A stretch of 64,000 nt of DNA, from NCBI GenBank assembly GCA_005116835.1, contig SWDM01000004.1, forward strand, positions 248,227-312,226. Direction: 5' to 3'. A model generated the notes under the pieces. It was given only the letters and a program-made list of their open reading frames with translations, was not told the origin of the DNA and did no database searches. Numbering within the stretch: the first letter of the stretch is position 1; each line of letters opens with the position of its first letter. Shown piece after piece: positions 40,512-50,246 of the stretch. The stretch is from Nitrospira sp. (GTDB lineage Bacteria > Nitrospirota > Nitrospiria > Nitrospirales > Nitrospiraceae). Made by a program: the position numbers and the translations under genes.

Positions 40512-41063
40512 TTACCCTTTGAGGCGGAAACCCATTTTGAACTGATAGACATTCAGCTGGCTTTCTACCGCGGCCCGACTTTCCTGAAGAGTAATATTGG
40601 AGAAGTAGTCGGTACGGCGCAGATTATTCACGAATTCCACCACATCATCGTTCGTCGCGGCGCGCCCCTCAAGATCGATGTCATTTCCTGTGACCGCCAC
40701 TCTCACTAACCACACCTTCAGCGGATCCAGGCTTTGACTGACATGGTCGAGCACCTTCACGGGGCCTACACGCGATTTTTCCAATTCGTCAATAATCCTG
40801 TTTTTGTCTTCCAGCACCTTCTTCCGGCCTTCAAAATCCGAAACCTGCTTCACCTGTTCCTTCAACTGTACGACCTGCTTTTCCTTATCGACCTTTTCGG
40901 ACTGCCGCAGGGTTATCTCCTCATCGAGCGAGGCCGAGTACCACCAGCAACCCGCGAGGGTAATGCAGAACAGTCCGATGCCCAACAGCGCCTGCGCCCT
41001 CACATCATACTGAGGCTTAGCTTTGTGGCCCTTTGGCCCCGGCAATAAATTTATACGAATCAT
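40512..41063 (-). CDS. pilN: Type IV pilus assembly protein PilN
   Basis: This inner-membrane partner of PilO is 183 residues. MIRINLLPGPKGHK is the conserved cytoplasmic PilM-binding peptide (INLLP), followed by one helix (ALLGIGLFCITLAGCWWY), a coiled coil and a small periplasmic domain (VLDHVSQSLDPLKVWLVRVA). It overlaps pilM by 4 nt and lies 5 nt before pilO, so pilMNOPQ is one tight operon. Confidence 0.93.
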   Translation of the reverse strand: MIRINLLPGPKGHKAKPQYDVRAQALLGIGLFCITLAGCWWYSASLDEEITLRQSEKVDKEKQVVQLKEQVKQVSDFEGRKKVLEDKNRIIDELEKSRVGPVKVLDHVSQSLDPLKVWLVRVAVTGNDIDLEGRAATNDDVVEFVNNLRRTDYFSNITLQESRAAVESQLNVYQFKMGFRLKG

Positions 41064-42169
41064 CGGTCCCCTACCGATCTGAGGGCCAATCCAACCCCCA
41101 CGGCAGCTAACGGAGCCAGTTCGGCCAATGTAGTCTGATCCAATCCGCTCCCCGATATATCGATTTCATTGAACGGGTTAACGACTTCGACGACGGCTTG
41201 CATCCGATCCCTCAGTTGGGTGACCAGCCCATTGACCTGAGCGCCTCCTCCGCATAATAGAACTTGCTGGACTGCCGCATCCGCCACGGTAGATTTGAAA
41301 TAATCGATAGTCCGCGCAATCTCAGCCGCAACTTCGGCATTGACACTGTCGATGACCGTGGTCACCGCAGCCTGATTGTTCCCTGCGGATCGTTCGCCTT
41401 TTTTCGTTTCTTCCGCCTCTTCGTAAGACATGCCCATTTCACGCTGAATGGCTTCCGTATAGCGATTCCCACCGATCGGAATATCGCGCGTGAAGAGCGA
41501 GGTGCCGCCTTGAACGATATTGATATTCATGACACTGGCGCCGATATTGACGAGAGCCGTCGTATCCTCTTGCGAGATAGGGTAGTTGATCGCATGCATG
41601 TTTTCGATCGCAAAGGCATCCACATCCATGACCATCGGAAATAATCCGGCTCCTTTGACGAGTTCTGTCAGCTCATTGATCTTGTCTTTCTTTGCTGCGA
41701 CCAGAATGATCGACATCTCGCCTTGAGCGTCGCCTGCGGCCGGCGAAGACGGCAGTACACTGAAGTCAATGTTCACCTCATTGATATCGAAGGGGATGTA
41801 TTGTTCTGCGGCAAGCCGCACCTGCCCCTCCAACTCCTCATCAGGCATCGGCGGTAAGCTGATCTTTTTGATGATGACTGCATGCCCGGAAATCGACACG
41901 GCAACTTGCTTCACCTTAATATTCGTTTCTTCGAATAATTCCTTAATCGCCGACACCACCCGCCCCTCATCCATCACCGTTCCATCCACGATCACTTCCG
42001 GTTCAAGAGGTTTGAAGCCGAACTTCTGGAGAATGTATCGCCCTCGGTTTTCCTTCAACTGAACGAGCTTGATGCCGCTCGACCCAATATCCAGCCCGAC
42101 CAGCTGCCGCTTCGGGCTGAACATCGAAAACAAATCGGTTTCCGCGAGACTTTTGAATGCGCTCAACAT
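41060..42169 (-). CDS. pilM: Type IV pilus assembly ATPase-like protein PilM
   Basis: This cytoplasmic actin-fold protein binds the PilN tail. Starting at ATG 42169, it has 369 residues. Marks are LVGLDIGSSGIKLVQL (phosphate-1 loop), VSISGHAVIIKKISLP, ALVNIGASVMNINIVQGG, DIPIGGNRYTEAIQ and VLLCGGGAQVNGL. AGAGG upstream supports this start rather than the longer frame to 42208. It heads the operon. The 360 bp upstream to rapZ show no gene and no promoter I could defend. Confidence 0.94.
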   Translation of the reverse strand: MLSAFKSLAETDLFSMFSPKRQLVGLDIGSSGIKLVQLKENRGRYILQKFGFKPLEPEVIVDGTVMDEGRVVSAIKELFEETNIKVKQVAVSISGHAVIIKKISLPPMPDEELEGQVRLAAEQYIPFDINEVNIDFSVLPSSPAAGDAQGEMSIILVAAKKDKINELTELVKGAGLFPMVMDVDAFAIENMHAINYPISQEDTTALVNIGASVMNINIVQGGTSLFTRDIPIGGNRYTEAIQREMGMSYEEAEETKKGERSAGNNQAAVTTVIDSVNAEVAAEIARTIDYFKSTVADAAVQQVLLCGGGAQVNGLVTQLRDRMQAVVEVVNPFNEIDISGSGLDQTTLAELAPLAAVGVGLALRSVGDR

Positions 42170-42531
42170 ATGTGCCTCTGACTGTACATGACTATCCGCA
42201 CAGAGCAAGTTTTAATGTAATTTTCTCGCAGATCGCCGATCATGAGCACACTCCTGAGACCGTCACTATCCCCCACGACCGCTTCTGTATCGGAACCGTT
42301 CCGGCTGCCCATTTTCGTCCTACCTTCCATTTGCACTCCCTTGCTTGGCGTTTCATTCAAGCCTGAACGAAGCCCGGCAACAGCCAACCGATTTGCAAGC
42401 ACAAAAGAATCTTTTCAATCGCAGGCTAAGTATAGTCCATAGCCTCAACCTGTCAAGAAAATGACTTTCTTACGCAAGCCTGGAGAGTGATCGCTATATG
42501 ACGGTGGGAAAACGGTTCGCCTGTCCGTGGA
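42170..42531. other. Intergenic region between rapZ and pilM
   Basis: These 360 bp presumably contain the pilM promoter on the minus strand. The region includes short GC-rich and AT-rich blocks but no clear hairpin, repeat-family member or defensible sigma-54 site. Confidence 0.4.
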
Positions 42532-43398
42532 TTACTGTCGATCGACGTCGCGATGAGCGACGGTCGCGTGATATCCAAGCGCGGAAAAACTTGCCTGGAG
42601 TCGCCCGGCTATCGCTACGGACCGATGACGTCCACCCGTGCAGCCGACTCCGACATTCACGTAACTGCGGCGCTCTCGTTCAAAGAGAGGTATAAGAAAT
42701 TTAAAGAGGCCTTCCAGCTGTCCGATGAATGCCACGGCATCGGGATCGGTCAGCACATAGGCGCGCACACGCGGATCTTCACCGGTCAATGGTTTAAGGT
42801 CTGGGACAAAAAACGGGTTTCGCAAGAACCTGACGTCGAACAAGAGATCAATGTCGTATGGCACGCCGAACTTGAAGCCGAAGGTTACCAGCGAGATGGT
42901 CAATCGCTGGACGGTGCCTTCCTGCCTGAATTGCCTGATCAACAGCTCTCGCAGCTCATGCACGGTCAGGTCTGAGGTATCGACGATACGGTCGGCATTG
43001 CGCCGGAGATCAGCGAGACGCTCTTTTTCAAATCGCACTCCCTCTAATACAGGAAGCTGCGGGAGCAGCGGATGGGGCCTCCGGGACTCGGAAAATCGTC
43101 GAACCAGCACCTCTTCACGCGCTTCAAAAAATATGAGCTCGACCTCGTGGCCGAGGGCCTTCACTCTCTGGAGAATCCCCACAAGATCGGAAAAGAATAC
43201 GCGCTCCCTGACATCGATGCCAAGCGCAACATTTTTGATTTCTCCTCCTTGCTGATGACAGAGCTCGACAAATGTTGGCAGAAGAGCCGGCGGCAAATTG
43301 TCGATACAGAAATATCCGCCATCTTCAAAACACTTCAGGGCATGCGACTTCCCTGATCCGGAGAGACCGCTGATCACAACCAACTTCAGTCCGGCCAT
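42532..43398 (-). CDS. rapZ: RapZ-family nucleotide-binding protein (RNase adapter)
   Basis: It is 288 residues. The N-terminal P-loop is VVISGLSGSGKSHALKCFED, and the C-terminal domain has VGVGCTGGRHRSVAIAGRL, both diagnostic for RapZ (YvcJ). In enterobacteria RapZ adapts small RNAs for RNase E and senses glucosamine-6-phosphate; in others it is called a GTPase. It lies downstream of hpf, in the usual rpoN-operon order although ptsN is missing. The start has a short gap (8 nt) after hpf. Confidence 0.93.
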   Translation of the reverse strand: MAGLKLVVISGLSGSGKSHALKCFEDGGYFCIDNLPPALLPTFVELCHQQGGEIKNVALGIDVRERVFFSDLVGILQRVKALGHEVELIFFEAREEVLVRRFSESRRPHPLLPQLPVLEGVRFEKERLADLRRNADRIVDTSDLTVHELRELLIRQFRQEGTVQRLTISLVTFGFKFGVPYDIDLLFDVRFLRNPFFVPDLKPLTGEDPRVRAYVLTDPDAVAFIGQLEGLFKFLIPLFERERRSYVNVGVGCTGGRHRSVAIAGRLQASFSALGYHATVAHRDVDRQ

Positions 43399-43406
43399 GC
43401 CCGCTC

Positions 43407-43916
43407 CTACGGATCAATCAGAACCATTCGATCACGGTCGATACGTTGTAAAATCTGCAATTTCCCGGATGACTTCGCAGTGAACACCACCAGCGAGCCA
43501 GGCAGAGCGTCCAGCCTGCGCTTCGCGTCCTCCAGAGTCAAAACAGCCCGGACTGGGCGAATAACTTCGAGCTTTTCCTCTTCCTCATGAAGATCGGCCC
43601 GCGGCGCCTTCCTCACCAACCTCTTCGTCGGCTCTTTATGTTCAGCCTGGCGTTCCTTGTGTTTTCGGATCTGGACCGCGATGCGATCCACAAGCTGATC
43701 CACCGTCGCATACATTTCAGACGTCGACGCTTTCGCTTGAATCCTTCGCCCTTGCAGGGTACAAACGACCTCCGCGCAATGCTGAAGCTTGCTTACGCTC
43801 AGAACCACTTCGAGATGGCTCAGTTTCACATCATACCGTGAGATCCTCTCAAACCGATTTTCAATATGCTGTCTAAGCGCCGGCGTGACAACCAGGCGAC
43901 GTCCTGTAATTTTCAT
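43407..43916 (-). CDS. hpf: Ribosome hibernation-promoting factor
   Basis: It dimerises or silences 70S ribosomes in stationary phase. It is 169 residues from ATG 43916, with GGAAGGACG upstream. The N-terminal domain (MKITGRRLVVTPALRQHIEN and ATVDQLVDRIAVQIRKHK) is the YfiA/HPF fold. After a charged linker a second domain (TLEDAKRRLDALPGSLVVFT then LQILQRIDRDRMVLIDP) resembles the long-form dimerisation domain, so it probably belongs to the long or intermediate HPF class. It follows rpoN after a 420-nt gap that carries a palindromic repeat. The frame extends slightly to 43934. Confidence 0.9.
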   Translation of the reverse strand: MKITGRRLVVTPALRQHIENRFERISRYDVKLSHLEVVLSVSKLQHCAEVVCTLQGRRIQAKASTSEMYATVDQLVDRIAVQIRKHKERQAEHKEPTKRLVRKAPRADLHEEEEKLEVIRPVRAVLTLEDAKRRLDALPGSLVVFTAKSSGKLQILQRIDRDRMVLIDP

Positions 43917-44131
43917 TGGGTTTCGTCCTTCCAAGGTGAACTAAACTCGACCCCTCTATTGCTCAGCTATGCTGGTTGGTTTTGAGCATCAATAGCACCG
44001 GGGGAAACACCAGATAAGAGCCAACTACAAACACAGCGGAACGGGAAAGTCTAACTGGCTGCAGAAAAACGATTGTGGCACGGCGGAAATTCAATAGCCT
44101 GCAGATTTAGCGCAACAAAAGAGCCGTGAGC

Positions 44132-44341
44132 AGGATGCCCAAAAAGTCCGTTCCGCAAGGCCGCAGCGAGCGACGAGGCGAGGAGGTACAGACCGCACTT
44201 CGTGTGGGCCGTTCGCCGATCGGATAAATCTTGGCGAACGGAACCTCCACATACAGGGCTTCTGACATCCGAGAATCTCATTCGGTACGTTGAGCCTCTG
44301 AGCGATGCGAGAACACAGCTGGCGGGCTTTTTGAGCATCCT
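44132..44341. repeat. Large palindromic repeat, copy 3
   Basis: AGGATGC at 44132-44138 and GCATCCT at 44335-44341 are the outer arms. The inverted form contains GTTCTCGCATCGCTCAG, CTCAACGTACC and CGCTGCGGCCTTGC, as in copy 1. It is 210 bp because the middle holds an extra hairpin, CCGTTCGCC (44209-44217) with GGCGAACGG (44233-44241). Its right end touches the rpoN stop codon. The remainder of the rpoN-hpf gap, 43917-44131, shows no gene. Confidence 0.85.
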
Positions 44342-44342
44342 A

Positions 44343-45857
44343 CTAAAAGAACCGCTTGCGCTGAGTCGCGGAGGGAATATGTTCTTCCGCCCGATACTTG
44401 GCCACCGTCCGTCGCGCGATTACAACCTGCTGCGTGAGCAGCCTCGCCGCGATCTCTTCATCTTTGAGAGGGCGCCCAGGATCTTCCTCCGCCACCATTT
44501 TTCGAATCATTTCTCTCACCGTCACAGACGACATCATGTCGGAAGGCTGATCCACTCGCTGCAACCCGGCGTTGAAGAAAAACTTCAAATCCAGCAACCC
44601 TTGCGGGCAATACATATATTTATTCGCCGTCACACGGCTGATTGTCGACTCGTGCATTCCGATATCTTCAGCCACCTGCTTGAGCACCAACGGCTTGAGA
44701 TGTTCCACGCCCTTTTCAAAGAACTGTTCCTGAAACTTCACAATACTCGACACCACTTTAACGATCGTCTTATTCCGCTGCTCGATACTGCGAATCACCC
44801 ATTGCGCCGCCCGTAACTTTTCATCCAAATAGGCCTTTGTCTCCGCAGACCCATTCTCATCCGCGCTCGATAATTGCTTCTTATAATACGGGCTGATCCG
44901 CATCCGTGGCAGCCCGTCGTCGTTCAACAACACCACCCATTCTCCCTCGTTCTTGACGACGAACACGTCGGGGACAATGACATAGTTCTGGGTATTCGTG
45001 AACGGACGTCCCGGCTTAGGCTCCAGCACTTCGATGACCTTGGTCGCCTGAAACACCTCCTCCACGGTGACGTCTAACGCTTTCGCGATCCGCGCATACT
45101 GTTTCTTTTCCAAGTCTTTGAGATGGTGCTGAACGATGGCTTCGACGATCGATCCCTTCAGGGCGCCTGGCCTGGCCCCCAGCGACCCCATCGGACTCTT
45201 CCCCAAGTGTCCGATTTGTAAGAGCAGGCATTCCACAAGGTCTCGCGCCGCCACTCCAGTCGGATCAAAGCTTTGAACATCCTTCAAGACCGATTCAGCT
45301 TCGACTTCCGTGAAGTCGGTCCCATTGATCATTTCCGCGAGCGAGATGCGCAGATATCCATCGTCGTCTAGGTTGCCGATGATCAATCTCCCGATTCCCT
45401 TATCACGATCGGACAACCCGGAAAAGGACAGCTGCCAGAGAAGATGGTCCTCCAAGGATGTCGCCTTGGCCATGGTCTGCTCATAAGAAGGAAACTCATC
45501 CTGCGAGGACGTCTGGGATTCGGATCCGCCGATCCGACGATCGTTCCCGAAATACTCCTCCCAGCCGGCTGCTGAAGCCTCATCCGGTGTATCCCGCTCT
45601 TCGGCAGTCGACTCCTCCGCATTCGAGGGTTCGCTGTCCGCCGATGCCGCCGCATCTTCCGCTTTCTCTTCCACGGTCGAGGCTTCGGCATCCTCCGCCT
45701 CGGCGGGGAGATCCTCCAACATCGGGTTTTCCATCAAATGTTGCGTGAGGCTCTGTTGAAGCTCGAGCCGCGACAATTGCAACAGCTTGATCGCCTGCTG
45801 CAACTGGGGAGTCATGATCAGCTTCTGACTCAGTCGAAGGTCGAGTCTAAGCTTCAT
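44343..45857 (-). CDS. rpoN: RNA polymerase sigma-54 factor
   Basis: Sigma-54 directs transcription from -24/-12 promoters that need an AAA+ activator, often for nitrogen genes. It is 504 residues from ATG 45857 (AAGGAG upstream; a GTG at 45863 is possible). Region I is LRLSQKLIMTPQLQQAIKLL, followed by an acidic region II (about 60-120, very Glu/Ala/Ser rich). The core-binding and HTH parts follow, and the RpoN box ARRTVAKYRAEEHIPSATQR is intact near the end. It lies after lptB, the conserved neighbourhood. Confidence 0.97.
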   Translation of the reverse strand: MKLRLDLRLSQKLIMTPQLQQAIKLLQLSRLELQQSLTQHLMENPMLEDLPAEAEDAEASTVEEKAEDAAASADSEPSNAEESTAEERDTPDEASAAGWEEYFGNDRRIGGSESQTSSQDEFPSYEQTMAKATSLEDHLLWQLSFSGLSDRDKGIGRLIIGNLDDDGYLRISLAEMINGTDFTEVEAESVLKDVQSFDPTGVAARDLVECLLLQIGHLGKSPMGSLGARPGALKGSIVEAIVQHHLKDLEKKQYARIAKALDVTVEEVFQATKVIEVLEPKPGRPFTNTQNYVIVPDVFVVKNEGEWVVLLNDDGLPRMRISPYYKKQLSSADENGSAETKAYLDEKLRAAQWVIRSIEQRNKTIVKVVSSIVKFQEQFFEKGVEHLKPLVLKQVAEDIGMHESTISRVTANKYMYCPQGLLDLKFFFNAGLQRVDQPSDMMSSVTVREMIRKMVAEEDPGRPLKDEEIAARLLTQQVVIARRTVAKYRAEEHIPSATQRKRFF

Positions 45858-45876
45858 ATGCACAGCTCCTTATGCA

Positions 45877-46659
45877 TCATAGCTTGAACCGTTCACCTAG
45901 GTAGACTGCCCTGGCTGTCTCGCTCTTGACGATGAATTCTGGAGACCCGGCTTCAAGAATCAATCCTTCGTTGATGATGTATGCCCGATCCGTGATGGAC
46001 AGCGTCTCCTGGACATTATGATCAGTGATCAATATGCCGATCCCTTTTTCTTTCAATCGGGTGATAATTTGCTGGATATCGGCGACGGCAATCGGGTCGA
46101 TTCCTGCGAAAGGTTCGTCCAGCAACATGAATGACGGGCTCGTCGCAAGCGCTCTCGTGATTTCCAGCCGCCGACGTTCCCCGCCCGATAAGGCATAGGC
46201 CATGCTCGTCCGAATATGCGAGAGATCCAATTCCTTCAGCAGCGCATCGACTCGGTCGCGACGCTCTGACCGAGAGTAGTCCAGCATCTCAAGAATTGCC
46301 AGAATATTGTCTTCAACCGACAACCGTCGAAACACAGAGGACTCTTGCGGTAGATACCCAATTCCTTTACGCGCTCGCCTGTACATGGGCAGGTCAGTGA
46401 TCACTTCCTCGCCGAGAGTAATCGCCCCTTCGTCAGGTTGGCACAACCCGACGATCATGTCGAAGATGGTGGTCTTCCCTGCCCCATTGGGTCCTAGCAA
46501 GCCCACAACCTCTCCTGCGTGAACTTCGATCGAGACACCCTTCACGACCTTTCGCGCGCGAAAGCTTTTTACCAATCCTGATGCGCATAAGCCGATTGCT
46601 TCCGCTCTTTTTACCGGCGAGTCAATCGACGGCACATTCCCCTGAACCGCCTCGATCAC
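45877..46659 (-). CDS. lptB: LPS export ABC transporter ATP-binding protein LptB
   Basis: This ATPase powers LptFG in lipopolysaccharide export to the outer membrane. It is 260 residues with Walker A LLGPNGAGKTTIFDMIVGL, signature LSGGERRRLEITRAL, Walker B MLLDEPFAGIDPIAV and H-loop ITDHNVQETL, all canonical. About 20 extra residues precede the usual start (CASGLVKSFRARKVVKG). It overlaps lptA by 4 nt and lies 20 nt before rpoN. Confidence 0.95.
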   Translation of the reverse strand: MIEAVQGNVPSIDSPVKRAEAIGLCASGLVKSFRARKVVKGVSIEVHAGEVVGLLGPNGAGKTTIFDMIVGLCQPDEGAITLGEEVITDLPMYRRARKGIGYLPQESSVFRRLSVEDNILAILEMLDYSRSERRDRVDALLKELDLSHIRTSMAYALSGGERRRLEITRALATSPSFMLLDEPFAGIDPIAVADIQQIITRLKEKGIGILITDHNVQETLSITDRAYIINEGLILEAGSPEFIVKSETARAVYLGERFKL

Positions 46660-47234
46660 TTGGCCGCCCCTCCGTCCGGGTCGATCCGCACATGCGAACC
46701 CCCTTCCACCACACTCCGATCCTCCGCTAAAAACATAGTGATTTGCTTGCCGCTAACTCTCGTCCCCTTATCCCAAGCCACCGGATCGCCGGTCAGAACA
46801 ATCTTATCTCCATCATGGTAGTAGACGGCCTTTTCGCAGGTTGCATTCCCAGAATCCTTCTCGATTTTTACTCGTCCGGTCGCTTCAATCCGATTCACTG
46901 AACGATTGGACATGGCAGGCACGATATCAGGCCCTTTCGAAGGCCCGACACCCTTGATGGCATCGGATCCCTTGCGGGTGTCAGCGGGGGAATCTTGCGC
47001 GCGAAACATCACGACCATGCGATCGGAATAGACAACCAAGGATCCGCGAGTCAGCACAACTCCCCCTTCGAATACCGCTTGGCTGTCGTGATTTCTTACG
47101 GTCATCTTGTTGGACGTAATGGTCGTGCTGACCGCCGCCTCAACTGTACCCTTGGGAATGGCTGCGTCAGCCGATTCACTCAATGAAGCCATCCCGAGCG
47201 GGAACAGATTAAGAAGCAGGAGCCAGATCCACAT
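46656..47234 (-). CDS. lptA: LptA-like periplasmic LPS-bridge protein
   Basis: It forms the periplasmic bridge for LPS transport. It is 192 residues from ATG 47234, where GAGG lies 6 nt upstream (GAGGATGTACATG). An earlier in-frame ATG and TTG (47240, 47255) are less well placed. A signal peptide (MWIWLLLLNLFPLGMASLSE) is followed by the OstA/LptA jellyroll (KMTVRNHDSQAVFEGGVVLT, VYSDRMVVMFR, ATGRVKIEKDSG, TGDPVAWDKGTRVSGKQITM). It overlaps lptC and lptB. Confidence 0.88.
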   Translation of the reverse strand: MWIWLLLLNLFPLGMASLSESADAAIPKGTVEAAVSTTITSNKMTVRNHDSQAVFEGGVVLTRGSLVVYSDRMVVMFRAQDSPADTRKGSDAIKGVGPSKGPDIVPAMSNRSVNRIEATGRVKIEKDSGNATCEKAVYYHDGDKIVLTGDPVAWDKGTRVSGKQITMFLAEDRSVVEGGSHVRIDPDGGAAK

Positions 47235-47835
47235 GTACATCCTCAAGGACTTCAAATTCTTCCCGGTCCAAATGCCCCAGCAACCCGCGCCCGGTTACCT
47301 CTAGCCCATGCCCAACGATTCGGACAGGATCTTGGGTGCGGATCTCTTTCGTTTCATCGGTCCAGGCCAGATGGTTGGTGTAGATCACGTACCCGCCTTC
47401 CGTATGAATCACGAGCGGCTCTGTACGGTTTGCGAGGACAAAATCCTTCGTCTCTGTATTCAACGTTCCTTCGTCTCCAGAGACAGTCAAATCCTTTCCC
47501 TCCCGGCCAAAAAGCGTGACAGCAACGACATGGAGTATCGCGCGCTTCTCCCGCTCAAAGAGCCGAGCTTCTTGCGCTTGGACCTGCCATTGAACCGTAT
47601 CGCCCTTCGTTTGGGTAAAGGAAAATTTTGAAATCGTGGCATCGGCGCCATCCATGGACCCAGGCGCAACCCCTGCCGTGGTGGGAACCATTGCCGAATT
47701 AGTCACGAGCAGATAGGCGAGAAAGCAGGCCAATACCGCGCTGATCGCTAACAAACCCCCTCGTACCCATCGTTGCCACACGTTGTTCCTGCTTCCTTTT
47801 AGAGATGATGAAGAATGCTGGCATGATGGTAGCAT
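47209..47835 (-). CDS. lptC: LPS export protein LptC
   Basis: This is an inner-membrane anchored component of the Lpt bridge. It is 208 residues from ATG 47835, with one N-terminal helix (GGLLAISAVLACFLAYLLVT) and a periplasmic beta domain (WQVQAQEARLFEREKRAILH, LTVSGDEGTLNTETKDFVLA, GYVIYTNHLAWTDETKEI, VTGRGLLGHLDREEFEVLED) that matches LptC. The start is uncertain because the frame opens at 47886 (TTG) without a strong ribosome site. It begins the lptC-lptA-lptB-rpoN series. Confidence 0.87.
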   Translation of the reverse strand: MLPSCQHSSSSLKGSRNNVWQRWVRGGLLAISAVLACFLAYLLVTNSAMVPTTAGVAPGSMDGADATISKFSFTQTKGDTVQWQVQAQEARLFEREKRAILHVVAVTLFGREGKDLTVSGDEGTLNTETKDFVLANRTEPLVIHTEGGYVIYTNHLAWTDETKEIRTQDPVRIVGHGLEVTGRGLLGHLDREEFEVLEDVHVDLAPAS

Positions 47836-47982
47836 GGGCTCAGAACCAAGTAAACTTATGCCGGAACCACGGCACGGTTTTCTCAATCAAGAAGCCTGAT
47901 CGATGCCCTGCCCTTTCGGGCGTGGCACCGTGGAAGAGGTCAATGCGCGAGTAAGAGAGTTGTCGAAACGTTGATGCTGGCC

Positions 47983-48007
47983 GCCCGCGAGAATCGATCT
48001 CGCGGGC
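47983..48007 (-). terminator. 10-bp stem-loop after rplQ
   Basis: GCCCGCGAGA at 47983-47992 pairs with TCTCGCGGGC at 47998-48007, 7 nt beyond the rplQ stop. It has no U-tract. It probably marks the end of the ribosomal operon. The rest of 47836-48014 shows no gene. Confidence 0.6.
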
Positions 48008-48014
48008 AGACAAC

Positions 48015-48437
48015 CTATTCGGCAGCGGGAGTCGTTGGAGCCGATGCGGCAGGCACTTGCTTCTTTTCCGACGCGGTATCGGGCCTTGTTACAAGTTCAA
48101 TTGCGACAAGTTTTGCGGCATCGCCGACCCGCCGTCTCGTCTTGACCATTCTGGTATACCCGCCTGGACGATCCTTAAATCGGACCGCCACGTCGCTGAA
48201 TAACTTCGAGACGACGTCTTTGCTTCGGATAAATGTGAGAGCTTGCCGCCGAGCCGGCAATGTCCCCTCTTTACCGAGCGTAATCATCCGATCCGTGAAC
48301 CCTCGTATTTCCTTCGCCTTGGCCTCTGTCGTCTCGATACGCTCATGTTCGAGCAGCGAGGTCACAAGACTTCTGAACAGAGCCCATCGATGTTTGGTTT
48401 TTCGTCCAAGCTGTCTACCGCTTTTTCTATGACGCAC
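48015..48437 (-). CDS. rplQ: 50S ribosomal protein L17
   Basis: It binds 23S rRNA. It is 140 residues: [20 protein letters not shown] is the universal L17 opening, followed by [20 protein letters not shown] and [21 protein letters not shown] Lys/Ala/Pro-rich tail of about 20 residues extends past the core. It is the last gene of the alpha operon (rpsM-rpsK-rpsD-rpoA-rplQ) on the minus strand. Confidence 0.97.
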   Translation of the reverse strand: MRHRKSGRQLGRKTKHRWALFRSLVTSLLEHERIETTEAKAKEIRGFTDRMITLGKEGTLPARRQALTFIRSKDVVSKLFSDVAVRFKDRPGGYTRMVKTRRRVGDAAKLVAIELVTRPDTASEKKQVPAASAPTTPAAE

Positions 48438-48455
48438 GGGTTCCCTCTTGTTTCG

Positions 48456-49457
48456 TTACTCGCTCTTCGGACTACCGCTGTGGTGGTGGGCCGTCTCCAG
48501 CTTTACGCCAAGACCCAGGCCCATTTCCGTCAGAATTTCTTTAATTTCATTCAGCGACTTTTTGCCGAAATTCTTCGTCCTCAGCATTTCCCCTTCGGTC
48601 TTCTGAACCAGGTCGGCAATGGTCTTGATGTTCGCGTTCTTCAAGCAATTGGCGGCGCGCACCGACAACTCCAACTCGTTCACGCTACGGAACAGATGTT
48701 TGTTCACCTCACGCTGCGCATCATCGCTCCCAAGGTCGGCTCGCCCTTCGACCCGTTCGTCTGGATTGATAAAGATATCGATGTGGTCGCGCAAAATACC
48801 CGCCGCCGTAGATAGAGCATCACGAGGCGAGATGGTCCCATCCGTTAAGACTTCCAAGGTCAACTTGTCGTAATCGGTCATGCGACCGACGCGGGCGTTC
48901 TCCACTTGAAAATTCACCCGTTTAATGGGTGAAAACACAGAATCGATCGCGATGACACCGATCGGCAGCCCCTCTTCTTTATTACGCTCAGCCGGCACAT
49001 AACCACGCCCATGATTGACCGTCATTTCCATATCGAACGTGGCATCCTTGTCCAACGTCGCGATGTGGAGGTTCGGGGTCAAAATGGTCACGTCTCCGTC
49101 ATGAATAATGTCGGACCCCTTCGCTTCACCAGGCCCTGTCTTCTTGAGACGGAGCGTCTTCGGCTTATCGGTATGAACGGCAAGTCGCAGTCCTTTGACA
49201 TTCAAGATAATGGATGTCACATCCTCCGTAATTCCTGGAATCGTGGAGAACTCGTGCAGAACCCCCTCGATCTTCACTGTCGTCACGGCTGCGCCTGTGA
49301 GCGACGACAACAGCACGCGCCGCAAGGCGTTGCCCACTGTGGTCCCAAATCCACGCTCATAGGCCTCTGTCGTGAATCTACCGAATGTTCCGGTATGGGT
49401 ATCTTTATCGACTTCCACCCGCATCGGGATTTGAAAGTCCTTCATCGCTTTAATCAT
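48456..49457 (-). CDS. rpoA: DNA-directed RNA polymerase alpha subunit
   Basis: It forms the assembly platform of RNA polymerase and contacts activators and UP elements by its C-terminal domain. It is 333 residues. The N-terminal domain ([33 protein letters not shown]) and C-terminal domain ([20 protein letters not shown] with [14 protein letters not shown]) are both complete. An upstream start with MIKAM is used here; the internal Met at codon 5 is an alternative. Confidence 0.98.
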   Translation of the reverse strand: MIKAMKDFQIPMRVEVDKDTHTGTFGRFTTEAYERGFGTTVGNALRRVLLSSLTGAAVTTVKIEGVLHEFSTIPGITEDVTSIILNVKGLRLAVHTDKPKTLRLKKTGPGEAKGSDIIHDGDVTILTPNLHIATLDKDATFDMEMTVNHGRGYVPAERNKEEGLPIGVIAIDSVFSPIKRVNFQVENARVGRMTDYDKLTLEVLTDGTISPRDALSTAAGILRDHIDIFINPDERVEGRADLGSDDAQREVNKHLFRSVNELELSVRAANCLKNANIKTIADLVQKTEGEMLRTKNFGKKSLNEIKEILTEMGLGLGVKLETAHHHSGSPKSE

Positions 49458-49541
49458 GACTCCCCCTTCATCTCATCGAGTCGCCAGCCCCTGAACTGCG
49501 TCGGTTCGCCGCAGAGACCAGCCCCCATCTCAAATCAGCAT

Positions 49542-50168
49542 CTATCTCGAATACAGTTCCACCACCATCTGCTCGTTCACCGGTAGTGAAATCTGGTCTT
49601 TCGACGGTAACGATCGTACCACACCCTTGAAGGCCGTCTTTTCCAGTTCCAACCACTCCGGAATCCCTCGCCCATCGACCGACTCCAGGGCGGCTTGGAT
49701 TGAGATCAATGTACGGCTTCGCTCTCGAACACTGATGATGTCGCCCGCCTTCACCTGCGCGCCCGGCACATTGATTTTCCGACCGTTCATGGTTAGATGC
49801 CCGTGGCTCACCAACTGCCTGGCTTCTTTTCGTGAGGCACCGAACCCCAACCGGTACGCCACATTGTCCAGTCGGCATTCCAGCAAACGTAAAAGCACCT
49901 CGCCGGTAATACCGGGATGCTTTTCTGCCCGCTCAAACACGCCCCTGAACTGGCACTCCATCAGCCCGTAAATTCTTCGCAGTTTCTGTTTCTCTCGAAG
50001 CTGTGTGCTGTACTCTGAATTCCTCGGACGCTTCTGCCCATGCTGTCCTGGAGGATAACTTCGCCGCTCAATGGCGCACTTTTCCGTCATACAGCGCGAG
50101 CCCTTCAAAAACAACTTCTCGCCCTCTCGTCGACACAACCGACAGACGGGACCGCGATACTTTGCCAC
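49542..50168 (-). CDS. rpsD: 30S ribosomal protein S4
   Basis: This primary 16S rRNA-binding protein, at 208 residues, also represses the alpha operon in many bacteria. MAKYRGPVCRLCRREGEKLF, with a Cys pair (CRLC) and a Cys later in GSRCMTEKC, shows the zinc-binding form. The S4 RNA-binding domain (VAYRLGFGASRKEARQLVSH) is complete. Confidence 0.97.
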   Translation of the reverse strand: MAKYRGPVCRLCRREGEKLFLKGSRCMTEKCAIERRSYPPGQHGQKRPRNSEYSTQLREKQKLRRIYGLMECQFRGVFERAEKHPGITGEVLLRLLECRLDNVAYRLGFGASRKEARQLVSHGHLTMNGRKINVPGAQVKAGDIISVRERSRTLISIQAALESVDGRGIPEWLELEKTAFKGVVRSLPSKDQISLPVNEQMVVELYSR

Positions 50169-50246
50169 TGCTGCCTCCTCGTGAATCGTTATTCGTTAAA
50201 CGTCGATTCCATGTCTTGCTCTGGCGATTAACGCTTAACGTTATTC
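50169..50246. repeat. TTAACG-rich short repeat between rpsK and rpsD
   Basis: The gap contains CGTTATTCGTTAAACGTCG and CGATTAACGCTTAACG, which are inverted variants of each other spaced about 20 nt apart. They can form a weak stem in an otherwise compact operon. This resembles the heptamer families elsewhere in the window but uses a different unit. Confidence 0.45.

Noticed and set aside
44051..44338. A 95-codon open frame between hpf and rpoN.
   Set aside because: It is made almost wholly of the palindromic repeat copy 3.
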